Source: Monodelphis domestica (Eukaryota; Chordata; Mammalia; Didelphimorphia; Didelphidae). From it: DNA of 64,000 nt. The DNA is taken from positions 213,822,019-213,886,018 of the forward strand of contig NC_077228.1 in the NCBI RefSeq assembly GCF_027887165.1. Reading direction: 5' to 3'. The notes below the pieces were generated by a model. That model made no database searches, had not been told where the DNA came from, and saw only the letters and a list, made by a program, of their open reading frames with translations. Made by a program: the position numbers and the translations under genes. Positions within the stretch are counted from its first letter, which is position 1; the number at the start of each line of letters is the position of its first letter. This document shows, piece by piece, positions 52,801-61,899 of the stretch.

Positions 52801-54532
52801 AGACCGAAAAGGAAGATGGAGTGAGTGCCAGGAGCAACAGCCCCAGAAGCTCTTAAGAACCTTTGACAAGGGAAAAAGGAACTAGCCACCTCTCCCCTCC
52901 TCCCCAGCCCCAGTCCCCGGTTTTACTCTGCAGCAACGAATGCCATTTTAGTCCCCCAAATCAGGGCCTACCCACTCATTTCCTCCCTGACTCACCGTTT
53001 AGGTGCTCCTGGGACGGTATCACTTTACACTTTTTGAAGAACTCATCAGTTTCCTTGTCCACAACCAGCAGCTTGGTCTCCTCTCCTCCGGCCTTGATGG
53101 CAGCTACGACATCCCCATGCTGTTTCCCTTCCATACAGACCCCATTCACCTGTGAGACGAGGTAAAGAGCGGAGTGACCCAGAGCTGGGGAACACTGGTG
53201 GGGAGAGTTCCAGATCTCCCTCCCGCTGGCCCCTTCCCACATTGGACAACAAATGCCATTCACTAACCCAAAGCATCCAGGGTTGACAAGGGACATAATT
53301 GGGCAGAGTGGGAAGGAAGAAGAAGAGATTGTAAGCCCCTGGAAAGCACAGGCTGTTTTTTTGCCTCTGTATCTCCTGTGCTTAGCATAGTTCCTGGTAT
53401 GTTGGAGAGGCTTAATAGATGCTAGCTAATTAAATCTGGCCTCAGACACTTCCCAGCTGTGTGACCTGGGTCAAGTCACTTAACCCCATTGCCTAGTCCT
53501 TACTGCTCTTTTACCTTGGAACCAATACACAGTATTGATTCTGAGATGGAAGGTAAAGGTTTATTAAATAAATTCTAGCTAACAGACTTGCAGAAAAATT
53601 AAACTTTTGGTTTTTTTCCCTTTGGGATCATTTAGGCCACAAAGGAAAAAAGATGAAGGAAATATCTAGATGGGTATAGATGAGTATATCAGTAATAATG
53701 GACCAGCCTTTTAGTTTAGTGATTGGATTTGGGGGCAAATGTACATCTATTTTGTTTTATGAAGGCCTGGCACCATTCTCCAACTTTTTAGTGGATCCAA
53801 AGGCTTTGAAGAAGTTCCATCACTTTCTTATTTCTTCAGATGAAACGGTATATAATCTAGTTAATTCCCATTTCCTTTTCCATCAAGTCTCTCACATGTC
53901 AGCCTGACATTTCACATGACAAAGGTTCCCTTCCCTTCCTCCAATAAAAACGTCTGGAAAATAAAAATGCCATCCTGGAGAAGGATCAAGAAATGGCTGG
54001 TATCAAAGACTACAAACCCCTCCAAGTAAACTCTATGGACCTCTGTTAGAAGTGGTTCTAAGAACTGGGCTCAGTCATGCCAAGGATTACAAAGCTCTAC
54101 AGGTAAGCTGAGTTTGCCTGCAGACAGGAGTAGGACACCCCTGAGTGGCAAGAAGGCCAGAACAGAAAAAGGATTTCATTTGTTCATTCCACCGACATTT
54201 AGGGAGCCCTTTAAGTGCAAAGCAACATGTTTAGGAAGGGGATGAAAGATACTGTTCTTGCTCTCAAATCTTACAATCTAATTAGGAAGAAGCTAGGTAA
54301 GGAGAGGCTGGTAAAAAGAAGATGAGAGAGTCTAAGAATCAGAGGAAGGGGGGACTAAGAGGAAAGTTACCTCCACAATTCGATCCTGGGCCTGAAGCCC
54401 CGAGGCCTCAGCTGGTGAGTTGGGATCCACAGCACGGATGTACTGGCCAGGTTTAGACTTGTCACTGTGCAGATTGAAGCCATAGCCACTAGAACCTTTT
54501 TTCATAGCACAAAGTCGGGGCCTCAGCTCCCT
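45715..54532 (-). CDS. NHERF1: NHERF1 (SLC9A3R1/EBP50), exons 2-6: PDZ2, linker and ezrin-binding tail
   Basis: Five minus-strand exons (54532-54371, 53149-52996, 48402-48362, 46363-46274, 45903-45715) join in phase to about 211 residues, matching human ~149-358. PDZ2 begins [20 protein letters not shown], with the carboxylate-binding GYGF loop, and runs through [20 protein letters not shown] to DETDEFF-like sequence. The linker is serine-rich. The end [18 protein letters not shown] is the ERM-binding helix and PDZ ligand and is essentially identical to human. NHERF1 is a scaffold under apical membranes. It links NHE3, CFTR, NPT2a and receptors to ezrin and actin, and its tail can fold back on PDZ2. 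Exon 1 with PDZ1 is absent and should lie to the right of 64000. All visible introns are GT-AG. Confidence 0.97.
46274..46363 (-). CDS. NHERF1: NHERF1 exon 5 (divergent linker)
   Basis: 90 nt, phase 0. Starts [20 protein letters not shown] and ends LSDASDE. It occupies the place of the human ENSREALAEAALESPRP segment but is clearly diverged, with two extra cysteines. It keeps the C-terminal serine/acid cluster where human NHERF1 is phosphorylated. Confidence 0.9.
46408..46515 (+). repeat. tRNA-derived SINE fragment
   Basis: gttctgggttcaaatgggac, taagtcacttaactcccact and ttggaaccaatacacagtat. Confidence 0.8.
46530..46625 (+). mobile_element. L1 3'-terminal fragment
   Basis: gaacatgaatcatagaacca, tgggaaaagattccaaatta and A/T-rich tail, the terminal L1 3' UTR pattern. 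Confidence 0.55.
46639..46808 (+). repeat. 5'-truncated tRNA-derived SINE
   Basis: caggtccagagataggaggg, ggttcaaatctattctcaga and ttctaagatggaaggtaagg; the tail becomes the following microsatellite. Confidence 0.88.
46809..46891. repeat. (GC)n(CA)n alternating tract
   Basis: gcgagcgcgcgcgtgcacac followed by about 34 CA units. From ~46812 it is almost perfectly alternating purine-pyrimidine. It lies in NHERF1 intron 4, ~450 bp upstream of exon 5. Confidence 0.95.
48362..48402 (-). CDS. NHERF1: NHERF1 exon 4 (linker)
   Basis: 41 nt. Reads [14 protein letters not shown] (human has GPLPVPFTNGEIQK). Acceptor TTACAG, donor GTAAAG. Confidence 0.93.
48780..48965 (-). repeat. MIR relic, antisense
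   Basis: gatcttcattttacagatca, taagaggtcatgcaacataa and ctctcctgaccaatgccata. Confidence 0.6.
49200..49325 (+). repeat. MIR relic, sense
   Basis: gtgggtaagtcccttaattt, tataggccattttctgcac and ctaaggtcccttagatccc. Confidence 0.5.
49337..49440 (+). repeat. tRNA-derived SINE, 5' half
   Basis: agggcagctaggcaatatgg, gagttcaaatctggcttcag and ggatgaccctggtcat. Confidence 0.85.
49517..49729 (+). repeat. tRNA-derived marsupial SINE
   Basis: ggggcagctaaagtggctca, cttggccttagacacttcct, gtcacttaaccccaactgtt and tail gtaaaggttttaaaaaa. Confidence 0.9.
50026..50205 (+). repeat. tRNA-derived marsupial SINE
   Basis: agggcaactaggtggctcaa, gagttcagatttgacctcag and tail gagggttaaaaaaag. Confidence 0.9.
50425..50670 (+). 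repeat. CORE-SINE (MAR1/MIR type) with L2-like tail
   Basis: gaggcagctaagtggtacag, aagttcaaatctagcctcga, cctcagctgtaaaatgggaa and acatgttaggtgcttaataa. Confidence 0.7.
51170..51345 (+). repeat. MIR-type CORE-SINE
   Basis: aagtggcctagtagatagaa, agctgtgtgagcctaagag, taagtttccccatttata and tcagtgttgttgagatcc. Confidence 0.65.
51347..51825 (+). repeat. tRNA-derived SINE split by an L1 insertion
   Basis: Left part ~51347-51400 (caagcctagagatgggaagt, caaaaatctggcct); right part ~51702-51825 (cagatacttcctggccatgt, gaccctgggcaagtcacaat). The L1 tail sits between. Confidence 0.85.
51401..51700 (+). mobile_element. 5'-truncated L1 3' end inserted in a SINE
   Basis: gactttatgacaaagaatgc, cacttgtttatttgggtttt, gatcgaattgtttgccagct and tail aaaaataaat. 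It is the same 3' UTR as the L1 ending near 30770. Confidence 0.85.
52373..52386 (+). promoter_or_regulatory. RFX X-box-like palindrome in NHERF1 intron 3
   Basis: ACTGCCATGGCAAC matches 12 of 14 bases of the palindromic RFX X-box GTTGCCATGGCAAC. It lies in a GC-rich, repeat-free block (~52140-52560) about 0.6 kb downstream of exon 3. This is a candidate enhancer site only. Confidence 0.4.
52996..53149 (-). CDS. NHERF1: NHERF1 exon 3 (PDZ2, second half)
   Basis: 154 nt. Reads [20 protein letters not shown], then [20 protein letters not shown] and PSQEHLN plus G. The histidine of KQHGDV is the PDZ class I helix residue. Donor GTGAGT. Confidence 0.97.
53325..53425 (+). repeat. L2 3' end, sense
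   Basis: attgtaagcccctggaaagc, gcctctgtatctcctgtgct and agaggcttaatagatgc. Confidence 0.7.
53431..53570 (+). repeat. 5'-truncated tRNA-derived SINE
   Basis: aaatctggcctcagacactt to gatggaaggtaaaggttt, with short flanking ctagctaa repeats. Confidence 0.88.
54185..54300 (-). repeat. L2 tail relic, antisense
   Basis: ccgacatttagggagccctt and caaatcttacaatctaatta. Confidence 0.5.
54371..54532 (-). CDS. NHERF1: NHERF1 exon 2 (PDZ2, first half)
   Basis: 162 nt, phase 0 at both ends. Reads [20 protein letters not shown], then [20 protein letters not shown] and DRIVE. Acceptor AACAG, donor GTAACT. It carries the GYGF ligand loop. Confidence 0.97.
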
Positions 54533-54812
54533 CTGTTAACAAATGAGGACAGATATTTCAGCACCCTAAATCCATCACCTTTTTACCTCCTTCCTACTGC
54601 CCCCTCTGGGCTATAGCCCCAATTCCTGATCCTTTTTTTCATCCTGAAGCACACAGTAAACAGGTTTGGACCCTACAGGACAATACATTTGAACAAAATA
54701 AATTCCCTGGGCCTCAAAACTCACGACACCCCAAGAGTTCTAAGCCAGATGGATACAAATGAATGAGATCTTAGGCAAGTTACTTCCTTTCCCAGAAACT
54801 CAAGTTTTGTCA

Positions 54813-55005
54813 CTTAGCCTCAGTGGACAGAGAGCCAGATCCAGAGATGGAAGGTCCTGAGTTCAAATGTGCCCTTGGACACTTTCTAACTATGTAACTC
54901 TGGGCAAGTCACTTAATTCCAATTGCCTAGGCCTTACTACTCTTCTTCCTTGAAACAGATACTTAGTAATAATTCTAAGACAGAAGGTAATGACTTTAAA
55001 ATAAA
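54813..55005 (+). repeat. tRNA-derived marsupial SINE
   Basis: cacttagcctcagtggacag, gagttcaaatgtgcccttgg and aagtcacttaattccaattg. Confidence 0.85.
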
Positions 55006-55074
55006 TTTTAAAAATTAGAGGGGGAACTAGGTCATCATGAAGGTCTATTCAGTTTTTATATTTAATCTGAAAAA

Positions 55075-55190
55075 CTTTCATTAAGCATTTACTATGTTTA
55101 AAACACTGGGCGTAGGGGTGGATACAAAAATTAAGATTAGACATGGTGTCTACCTTCATGAAGTTTACAACCTAATAATTCCAGAAATCT
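55075..55190 (-). repeat. L2 tail relic, antisense
   Basis: cattaagcatttactatgtt, ggtggatacaaaaattaa and catgaagtttacaacctaat. Confidence 0.6.
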
Positions 55191-55337
55191 CTGACTCCTC
55201 ATTTTAATTAAGATTGTATCCCTTTGTTCTTAATGACACAGAAGCAGTGCAGTATGGGAGATTTGACTTATTTTTGACATTATTTTTTTGAGCCTTACCT
55301 TCCATAAAATATAATAATCCATAGAAATGCTTATTAA

Positions 55338-55532
55338 AAAAAAAAGAACCTTACCGTCCATCTTAGAATGAATACTAAGTATGGATGCCAAGGCAGAAGA
55401 ACAGGAAGGACTAGGGAGGCAATGGGAGGTATAAATGGCTTGCCCAGGCTCACACAGCTAGGAAGCATCTAGGGCCAGTTTGAACCTAGGTCTTCCCAAC
55501 TCTGGGCCTGGCAGTGGGCCACCCTAGCTGTC
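55338..55532 (-). repeat. tRNA-derived marsupial SINE, antisense
   Basis: gaaccttaccgtccatctta, caaggcagaagaacaggaag, ctcacacagctaggaagcat and ccaccctagctgtcc. Confidence 0.88.
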
Positions 55533-55533
55533 C

Positions 55534-55650
55534 CTTTGAAATTTTTTTTCAAGTGAGTTCCAAATTCTCTTTCTCCCTCCAGTTTTGTCCTTCATTCAGA
55601 AGGCAAGCAATATGAGAGATGTGAAGTCATACAAAACACAGGCACAAAAA
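55534..55650 (-). mobile_element. L1 3' UTR fragment, antisense
   Basis: gagttccaaattctctttct, ccctcc, gaaggcaagcaatatga and gtgaagtcatacaaaacaca. Confidence 0.55.
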
Positions 55651-56019
55651 ATAACTGGGCCTGAAGAAGATTTGGGTTTGAAGTTAACTTAGGGAGTCTC
55701 AACCTCTGTGAGCTTCAAGCAACCCCCTAGGACTGATTTCCTAATTGTTATAGTAGAGGTGTAAAAAGACATTCCCTTGAAATCATAGATCCATGCTTCT
55801 TTAATTCACAGGCCAACAGCCCATCGCAAAGTACACTCTCCATCTCCTGATAGGAAAGGGAAAAAAACTCAGGAAGCTGAATAAGGCTTTTCTCTTTTTT
55901 TGGATGCAGCCAAAACAGGAATTGGTTTTGTTCAACTAGGCATATTTACTACAAAGGTTTTTCTTTTCTTTTCTTTTTCTTCAATGTGGGGGTAGGAGAG
56001 GGAAGGAAAGAAGAGAGAT

Positions 56020-56222
56020 TTAATTTTTTTTCCCTTCTGTCTTAGAATCATTAGTAAGTATTGAGGAGTCCAAAACAGAAGAGTGGCAAGAGTTAATCAA
56101 TTGGGATTAAGTGATTTGCCCAGAGTCACATGGCTAGAAAGTATCTAAAGTCTAATTTGAACCCAGGATTTCCCATCTCTGAGCGTGGCTCTCTACCCAC
56201 TGAGCCACCTAGCTGCTCTGAG
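56020..56222 (-). repeat. tRNA-derived marsupial SINE, antisense
   Basis: cccttctgtcttagaatcat, gcccagagtcacatggctag and gagccacctagctgctct. Confidence 0.88.
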
Positions 56223-56404
56223 AAAATAGTTTTGTTCACTGAAAAAAAAAAAAAGGACATGCCAATGATATAAGGTATACTAGCCCTGCTCAATTGGACC
56301 ATGGGGAGTCACAGGGGAAATCTCTTCAGTCGGAGGGGTTTGAAGATCTTTCTCTTCCCTAGATTGAGAATGAAAGGTAAGAACCCTTAAGAAGGATTTG
56401 GGTA

Positions 56405-56585
56405 GGGACAGCTAGATGGCTCAGTGAATAGGGAGCCAGGCTAGAGTCTGGAAGTCCTGGGCTCAAATATGGCCTAGAGACACTTCCTAGCTTTGTGACC
56501 CTGAGCAAGTCACTTACCCCCATTGCCTAGCCCTTACTGGTTCTGCCTTGGAATACTAATTTTAAAACAGAAGGTAAGGGATAGA
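56405..56585 (+). repeat. tRNA-derived marsupial SINE
   Basis: agggacagctagatggctca, gggctcaaatatggcctaga and gtcacttacccccattgcct. Confidence 0.9.
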
Positions 56586-57194
56586 AAAGGAATTGGATAG
56601 TTACCCCTCTCAGTCCTATATTGTCTTTGCAAGTACACAGCAATAGAGTAGGACCAAGAATAATTATTTACTGAAAGCCGGGCTGTATATTTACAGTAAA
56701 GTTTATCATTACTAATACCAACTCCTCTCATTCCGGCCCTCCTAAAGCCCAAATTAAAAAAAGCCAGCTCCTTTTGCAGCCAGGACAGTAGAGTTTCAGG
56801 AAGGGGAGGGATAGCTAGTTGGAAAAACCAAGACTCGGTCATCCTCCTCAACTTCCTGACTCATGAGAAGCTGAAGGACTAGTAGACCTAGGAGTGCCTA
56901 GATACTCCCTATTCCTGATAAGTCTCTGCATATCAGTAAGAAGAATGCTATAACATTCAGGAGGGGAAGTTCGTGGGCCAGGACTACGCTGTGGGGGGTA
57001 CTGTTGGTATGGCCTGGTCTAAAGTCCAGTTTAAGAACATGCCCTGACAACAAAGATATTAAAATAATTTTATAAAAATGTTATGTGTTATTTCTTCTAA
57101 ACCTTCAATTGTTCAGTTAAAAAAATGCAAAATGTGAAGCAGCAGCTCTCAGTTGTAATAAATAGAACCTGGAGATATGGATTCTCATATTCTT

Positions 57195-57412
57195 TTTAAA
57201 AAACAAAACAAAAACCTCTTACCTTCCATCCTAGATAGAATCAACACTGTGTATTGGTTCCAAGACAGAAGAGTGGTAAGGGCTAGGGAATGGGAGCTCA
57301 AGTGACTTGCTCAGGGTCATACAGCTAGGAAGTGTCTGAGGCCAGATTTGAATTTGTGGGCTCCCCAAACTCCAGGCCTAATGTTTATTCCACTATGCTA
57401 CCTAGCTGCCTC
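57195..57412 (-). repeat. tRNA-derived marsupial SINE, antisense
   Basis: cctcttaccttccatcctag, gggtcatacagctaggaagt and gctacctagctgcctcc. Confidence 0.9.
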
Positions 57413-57550
57413 CAAACCCCTTCTTTTATAGATGAGGAAATTGAGGCACCAGAAAGTTGTGACTTACTCAGGGTACCTGAGGCAGGATTTGAACTAGGTC
57501 TTCTTGACTCCAGGACTATTACTCTGTCCAAGACAGACTCTAAAGCACCC
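57413..57550 (-). repeat. MIR relic, antisense
   Basis: tatagatgaggaaattgagg and gaggcaggatttgaactagg, directly abutting the SINE. Confidence 0.7.
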
Positions 57551-57774
57551 TCAGTTCTGAACATTCTGCAGTTCTCTCCCTAGTTCTAGTTAAAAGTTTA
57601 ACTTTCAAGCTAACCCCCATGACATTTTTTTTTTGGCAGTTGAGTTATAGCAAGATGACTTATCTACCTTTAGCCTTCCCCCCTCCCACATTTCCATCCC
57701 AGCCCTCAGCAACTTAAGCAATAAGGGCAAACCTTGAGGAATGACTCACTCTGGAGTTCTAGTTATTGTTGCAT

Positions 57775-57995
57775 CTTGGCACAGTAGATAGAGCCAGGAA
57801 GACTCATTTTTCTGAGTTCAAATCTAGCCTCACTTTATCAGCAGTGTGACCTTGGGCAAGTCACTTAACCCTGTTTGCCTCAGTTTCTTCATCTGTAAAA
57901 TGAGCTGGAGAAGGATAGCAAACCATTCCAGTATCTTTGCCAAGAAAACCTCAAAAAGCAGTCATGAGAGAGTCCCAGTATGACTGAAAAACATC
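57775..57995 (+). repeat. SINE with RTE (BovB-like) tail, MAR type
   Basis: MIR-like front (gagttcaaatctagcctcac, gtgaccttgggcaagtcact, cttcatctgtaaaatgagct) joined to the RTE tail ggagaaggatagcaaaccat, tccagtatctttgccaagaa, aacctc and agtatgactgaaaaacat. Confidence 0.75.
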
Positions 57996-58501
57996 TTAAC
58001 AGCCCCATTCCTTTGACGGTGATAGTAGCCACTTTCCTCCTGAGCATGGTGTGGTTATGATAGAGAGAAAGAGAAAAAGAGGTGGTTCTTAAGGAAAATC
58101 TTTAAGATTAGTTGCCTAAACTCAGGCTGGGAGTGGCAAAGTCAGGGAGGCCCAAAGTTGTAGCCAGACTTCCTGCCCTAACTTGCAAGTCCCATGGTGA
58201 CTAAAAGGCTCAGCCCGACAAACTCTGGGGTTTCCTTTGGCAAAATGCCCACCTCCACTCCCCTTGGGGGAGTGCCACTTGTATCACGAGAGGGTACCAG
58301 GTTCAGATAGAGAAGCTCCTCTATTCCTCAGCTCTCTCTTCTTTTCTCCTGCCCCACCCCCAGCTTAACCCCATTTCCCCAAAGACCCCAGTATGTTCCT
58401 TCTGCTTATGAAGGCAAAGAACTAAAGGGTTCTGGGGCTTTGGCAGTTCCCCCAAAGACACAGCTTGGACAGAGAAATTCAAGTGTGATTGTTGGAAAGT
58501 G

Positions 58502-58613
58502 TGTAGAGAGGGAGCTTGTTGCTGAGATATATAGGAGGAATGGAGGCCAAGATAACAAAAAGAGGGGAGTCCCTTGCCTTTGCTCCTTTTAGACTTCAAA
58601 TGACAATCATCTA
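58502..58613. repeat. Left copy of a ~110-bp direct repeat
   Basis: tgtagagaggg, gttgctgagatatataggag, ggaggccaagataacaaaaa, ctccttttagacttcaaatg. It ends where the SINE begins. Confidence 0.85.
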
Positions 58614-58789
58614 GGGACAGAAGGGTGGCTCAGTGGATAAGCCTGGAGACAGGAGGTCCTAGGTTCAAATCTGTGTGACCCTGGGCAAGTCACTTCACCC
58701 CCATTTCCTAGCCCTTACCACTCTCCTGCCTTGGAATCAATATGCAGTATTGACACTAAGATGGAAGGTAAGGGTTTTTATTAATAAAA
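58614..58789 (+). repeat. tRNA-derived SINE between long direct repeats
   Basis: gacagaagggtggctcagtg to aaggtaagggtttttattaa. It has a small internal deletion (caaatctgtgtgaccctggg). Confidence 0.9.
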
Positions 58790-58908
58790 TGTAGAGCTAG
58801 AACTTGCTGCTGAGAGGTGTACGGGAGGATGAAGGCCAAGATGACAAAGAGAAGACGTAAACGCCTTGCCTGTGTAACTCCTTTTAGGTTCAAATGACAA
58901 CCACCTAC
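58790..58908. repeat. Right copy of the ~110-bp direct repeat
   Basis: tgtagagctag, ctgctgagaggtgtacggga, gaaggccaagatgacaaaga, ctccttttaggttcaaatga. It starts right after the SINE tail and is about 80% identical to the left copy. Confidence 0.85.
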
Positions 58909-58911
58909 ATC

Positions 58912-60265
58912 TGGGCTTGGTTATCCTTGGCTGGTCCTCTTCCAGAGCCAAAGGCAGAGTGAGTGTGGGCAATGGAGGGGGCGTTGCAGGTGCACCTTTT
59001 ACCTCCTAACCTCGGTGCTATGGATGCAGTTGGGATCCACAGACCTACCTAGAAGTATCACCTCCTACTTGGGACCCGAAGTCTTTTCTTCCCTGTCTTG
59101 CCTTCAACAAATGGAATTAATCCACTCTTTGAAGCACCCTTCTGTCCCTCTCCAATGTGGCCTCAGATCAGCGTCCCCCAATACTTCACCTGTGCCCCCC
59201 CATTCTGGGGATGAGGTTCTCTTCTCCCCTTGGTACTAATCCGCTGACAAAGCTGCGCGTCTCACCCTCCCCCTGGAAATGCCAAGGTGAGAGGGAACAG
59301 GTCTGACAAGTTGCTGCCAGGATCAGCTCAGCTTTCTGTCCCAGCCAGACCCACAGCAAAACTTCCTCTACTCTAACCTGCCCACCCTTGGAACAAGTGC
59401 AAAGAAAGCAAGAGATAAACAAGGTCTGGGAGGCTCTGCATCAGCGTCCCCATTATTCTGGGGTCTTTGAGCTCCAGCACCTACCAAAAACTAAGGTTTC
59501 TCTGGGGAAATGGAGGCCCGGAGACCCAAAGGCTCAGTTCCAGAATCAGTAGGAAGGGAGGGACAGGCCCTGGGCTGGGTTCAGTTCTCTCTCTCTCTCC
59601 TGCGGCTACGCAGTCTTCTTTGCACTGAGGCATCTTGGGGACTGATGAAACCCACAGCCTTCCTTCCGGAGTACTCAGCTAATGCATGTAATGGAAGTTG
59701 CTGCTATCTGAACTACAATTACCAGAACCTCCGAGGTGAAGGCTGGAGTAAATAACAAGGCAGGGAACATTCCTGGGTTTTAGACCTTCCACCTAGAATG
59801 TGGCTGAAGATCTCATGGCTAGCTTGGGAAGGATATTGAGTTGCAAATCACAGGAAACTGAAACTCCCCGGTTTTCTCTGAGGGGTCCTCTTTTGAAAGG
59901 GAACACAGTCTAGGCTCACAGGAGGAGCCAGGAAGATAGGGAAGGAGTCATTCTGTGTGTCCATCTGCCCACTTACAGCATGAAGAAGGGAAGAAAAAAA
60001 AAGTCACACTCTTCCCAGAGCAGAGAATACACTATTATGAGGATGCCACGGCCTGGGAAATAATCCAAACATATGGACAATAGTTGCATAAGTAAGGCCC
60101 ATTGCTCCCCAGGAAGAAACCTTCCTTAGGTCTGAGGATTAGGAAAAGATAGTTAGGCTGGGTTACTGGCCCAAGATATAGCCCAAAAGGTGTCAGAAAC
60201 CCTAGTTTTATTTGTAGGTTTTAACACCTGAACTTCTTAAAAATAAAAAATAAAAAATCTGGAGG
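58912..60265. other. NHERF1 intron 1 segment with nothing recognised
   Basis: No repeat or exon recognised. The short frames on both strands resemble nothing known. Confidence 0.45.
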
Positions 60266-60269
60266 GTCG

Positions 60270-60475
60270 GGGAAACCAGTTAGATGGCTCAGTGGATTGA
60301 GTTAGGCCCAGAGACAGGAGGTCCTGGGTTCAAATTTGAACTCAGACACTTCCTTTGCTATATGACCCTGGGCAAATCATTTAACTCTCACTGCCTAGCC
60401 TAGCCCTGACCACTCTTCTGCCTTGGAACCAATACACAGTATTGATTCTAAGAAGGATGATAAGAGTTAAAAAAA
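60270..60475 (+). repeat. tRNA-derived marsupial SINE
   Basis: aaccagttagatggctcagt, gggttcaaatttgaactcag and tgattctaagaaggatgata. Confidence 0.9.
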
Positions 60476-60771
60476 AATCAATTTGGAACTTCCTGGAACC
60501 ATTCATCTATATCATTAGGTGGGAGACTGGTAAGCTAACACTGTTATACTTTGAAATCAGTTTAAGACCTTAAAATCGTACCCCTAATCTTCATCGAGTC
60601 ACACTGTACAACTCTCATTTCAGACATTCAAAATTCTAAGTCACCTATTTCAAACTAATTTTATAGGCCATGTCCAAGAACAAAAGGTATAGTAAATTGG
60701 CAGGCCTGGGTTATTCCTTTCTTGTTACACTTACATTCAAAAATGCCTTTTGAAAATAAAAATTATAGGAG

Positions 60772-60960
60772 GGCAGCTGGGTGGCTCAGGGGATTAAGAG
60801 TCAGGCCTAGAGACAGGAGGTTTTCTAGGTTCAAATCTGGCCAGGCATTTCCTATCTGGGCAAGTTCCTTAACCCCCATTGCCTAGCCCTTACCATTCTT
60901 CTGCCTTAGAACCAATACACAGTATTGATTCTAAGATGGAAGGTAAAGAATTTTTTAAAA
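60772..60960 (+). repeat. tRNA-derived marsupial SINE
   Basis: gagggcagctgggtggctca to aagatggaaggtaaagaatt. The flanks share ataaaaattata, a likely target duplication. Confidence 0.92.
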
Positions 60961-61194
60961 ATATAATATAAAAATTATAAAGGACTCCTCCCCAAAAATA
61001 TTCACATAAAGATGAGGCAATGGCTTGTTCAGTTATCTTTTGTATTCCCCTATTCAATCTAGACTGCCACAATTAGGCATAAAGAAACCACAAGGAAAAA
61101 CTTTCTTTCATTTTAGTGTAAGCTTTAAAAGCAGACATGTCTGTCAAAGAGATTCATCACTGGTAGTTTCTTTTTCTTTCTTTTATATGAATAT

Positions 61195-61410
61195 ATAATT
61201 TTTTTAAAACCAATTAGATGTGATAAATTTTCATACAAGTTTTCCTAAATTATATGATCAAACTTATTTCCCTTCCTCCCTTCCCTTACCCCTCCTAGTG
61301 CTGGCAGGCACTTTAATCTGGGTTATACATGTATCATCATGCAAAACATATTTCCATATTGTTAATTTTTGTGAGTAATCTTATAAAACCAAAACCTCAA
61401 AACATAAACT
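61195..61410 (-). mobile_element. L1 3' UTR fragment, antisense
   Basis: aaaccaattagatgtgataa, attatatgatcaaacttatt, the cttcctcccttcccttaccc tract and gcaaaacatatttccatatt. Confidence 0.65.
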
Positions 61411-61424
61411 TAAATAAACAACTG

Positions 61425-61628
61425 GGGGGCAGCTGGGTAGCTCAGTGGATTGAGAGCCAGGCCTAGAGATTGGAGATCCTGGGTTCAAATCTGGTCTCAG
61501 ACACTTCCCTGGGCAGGTCACTTAACCCTCATTGCCTAGCTAGCCCTTACCATTCTTCTGCCTTGGAACCAATACGCAGTATTACTTCCAAAATGGAAGG
61601 TAAGAATTTCTAAAAAAGTAAAAATAAA
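61425..61628 (+). repeat. tRNA-derived marsupial SINE
   Basis: ggggggcagctgggtagctc, cctagagattggagatcctg and ttccaaaatggaaggtaaga; tail aaaagtaaaaataaa. Confidence 0.93.
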
Positions 61629-61790
61629 TCTGGCCTCAGACACTTCTCAGCTGTGTGACCCTGGGCAAGTCACTTGACCCCCATTGCCTAGCCCTTACCA
61701 CTCTTCTGCCTTGGAACCAATACCCAGTATTGATTCCAAGACAGAAGGTAAGGGTTTTTAAAAAAAGGAAAAAAAAGTAAAAATAAACTG
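61629..61790 (+). repeat. Second, 5'-truncated SINE following the first
   Basis: tctggcctcagacacttctc to ccaagacagaaggtaagggt. The sequence aaaagtaaaaataaa occurs both before and after it, like a 15-bp target duplication. Confidence 0.92.
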
Positions 61791-61899
61791 AAACATCACC
61801 TGCATTCTGACACCAACAGTTCTTTCTCATGGGCAGTTTTTCTGAAACATTTAAGTACCCAAAGAAAGTGGCCCAGGTCCTGCCTTCCATTGTCCCTGA

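Noticed and set aside
54596-54610. Third CTCF-like motif next to NHERF1 exon 2
   Set aside because: Only about 12 of 15 positions match, which is too weak to report as a feature.
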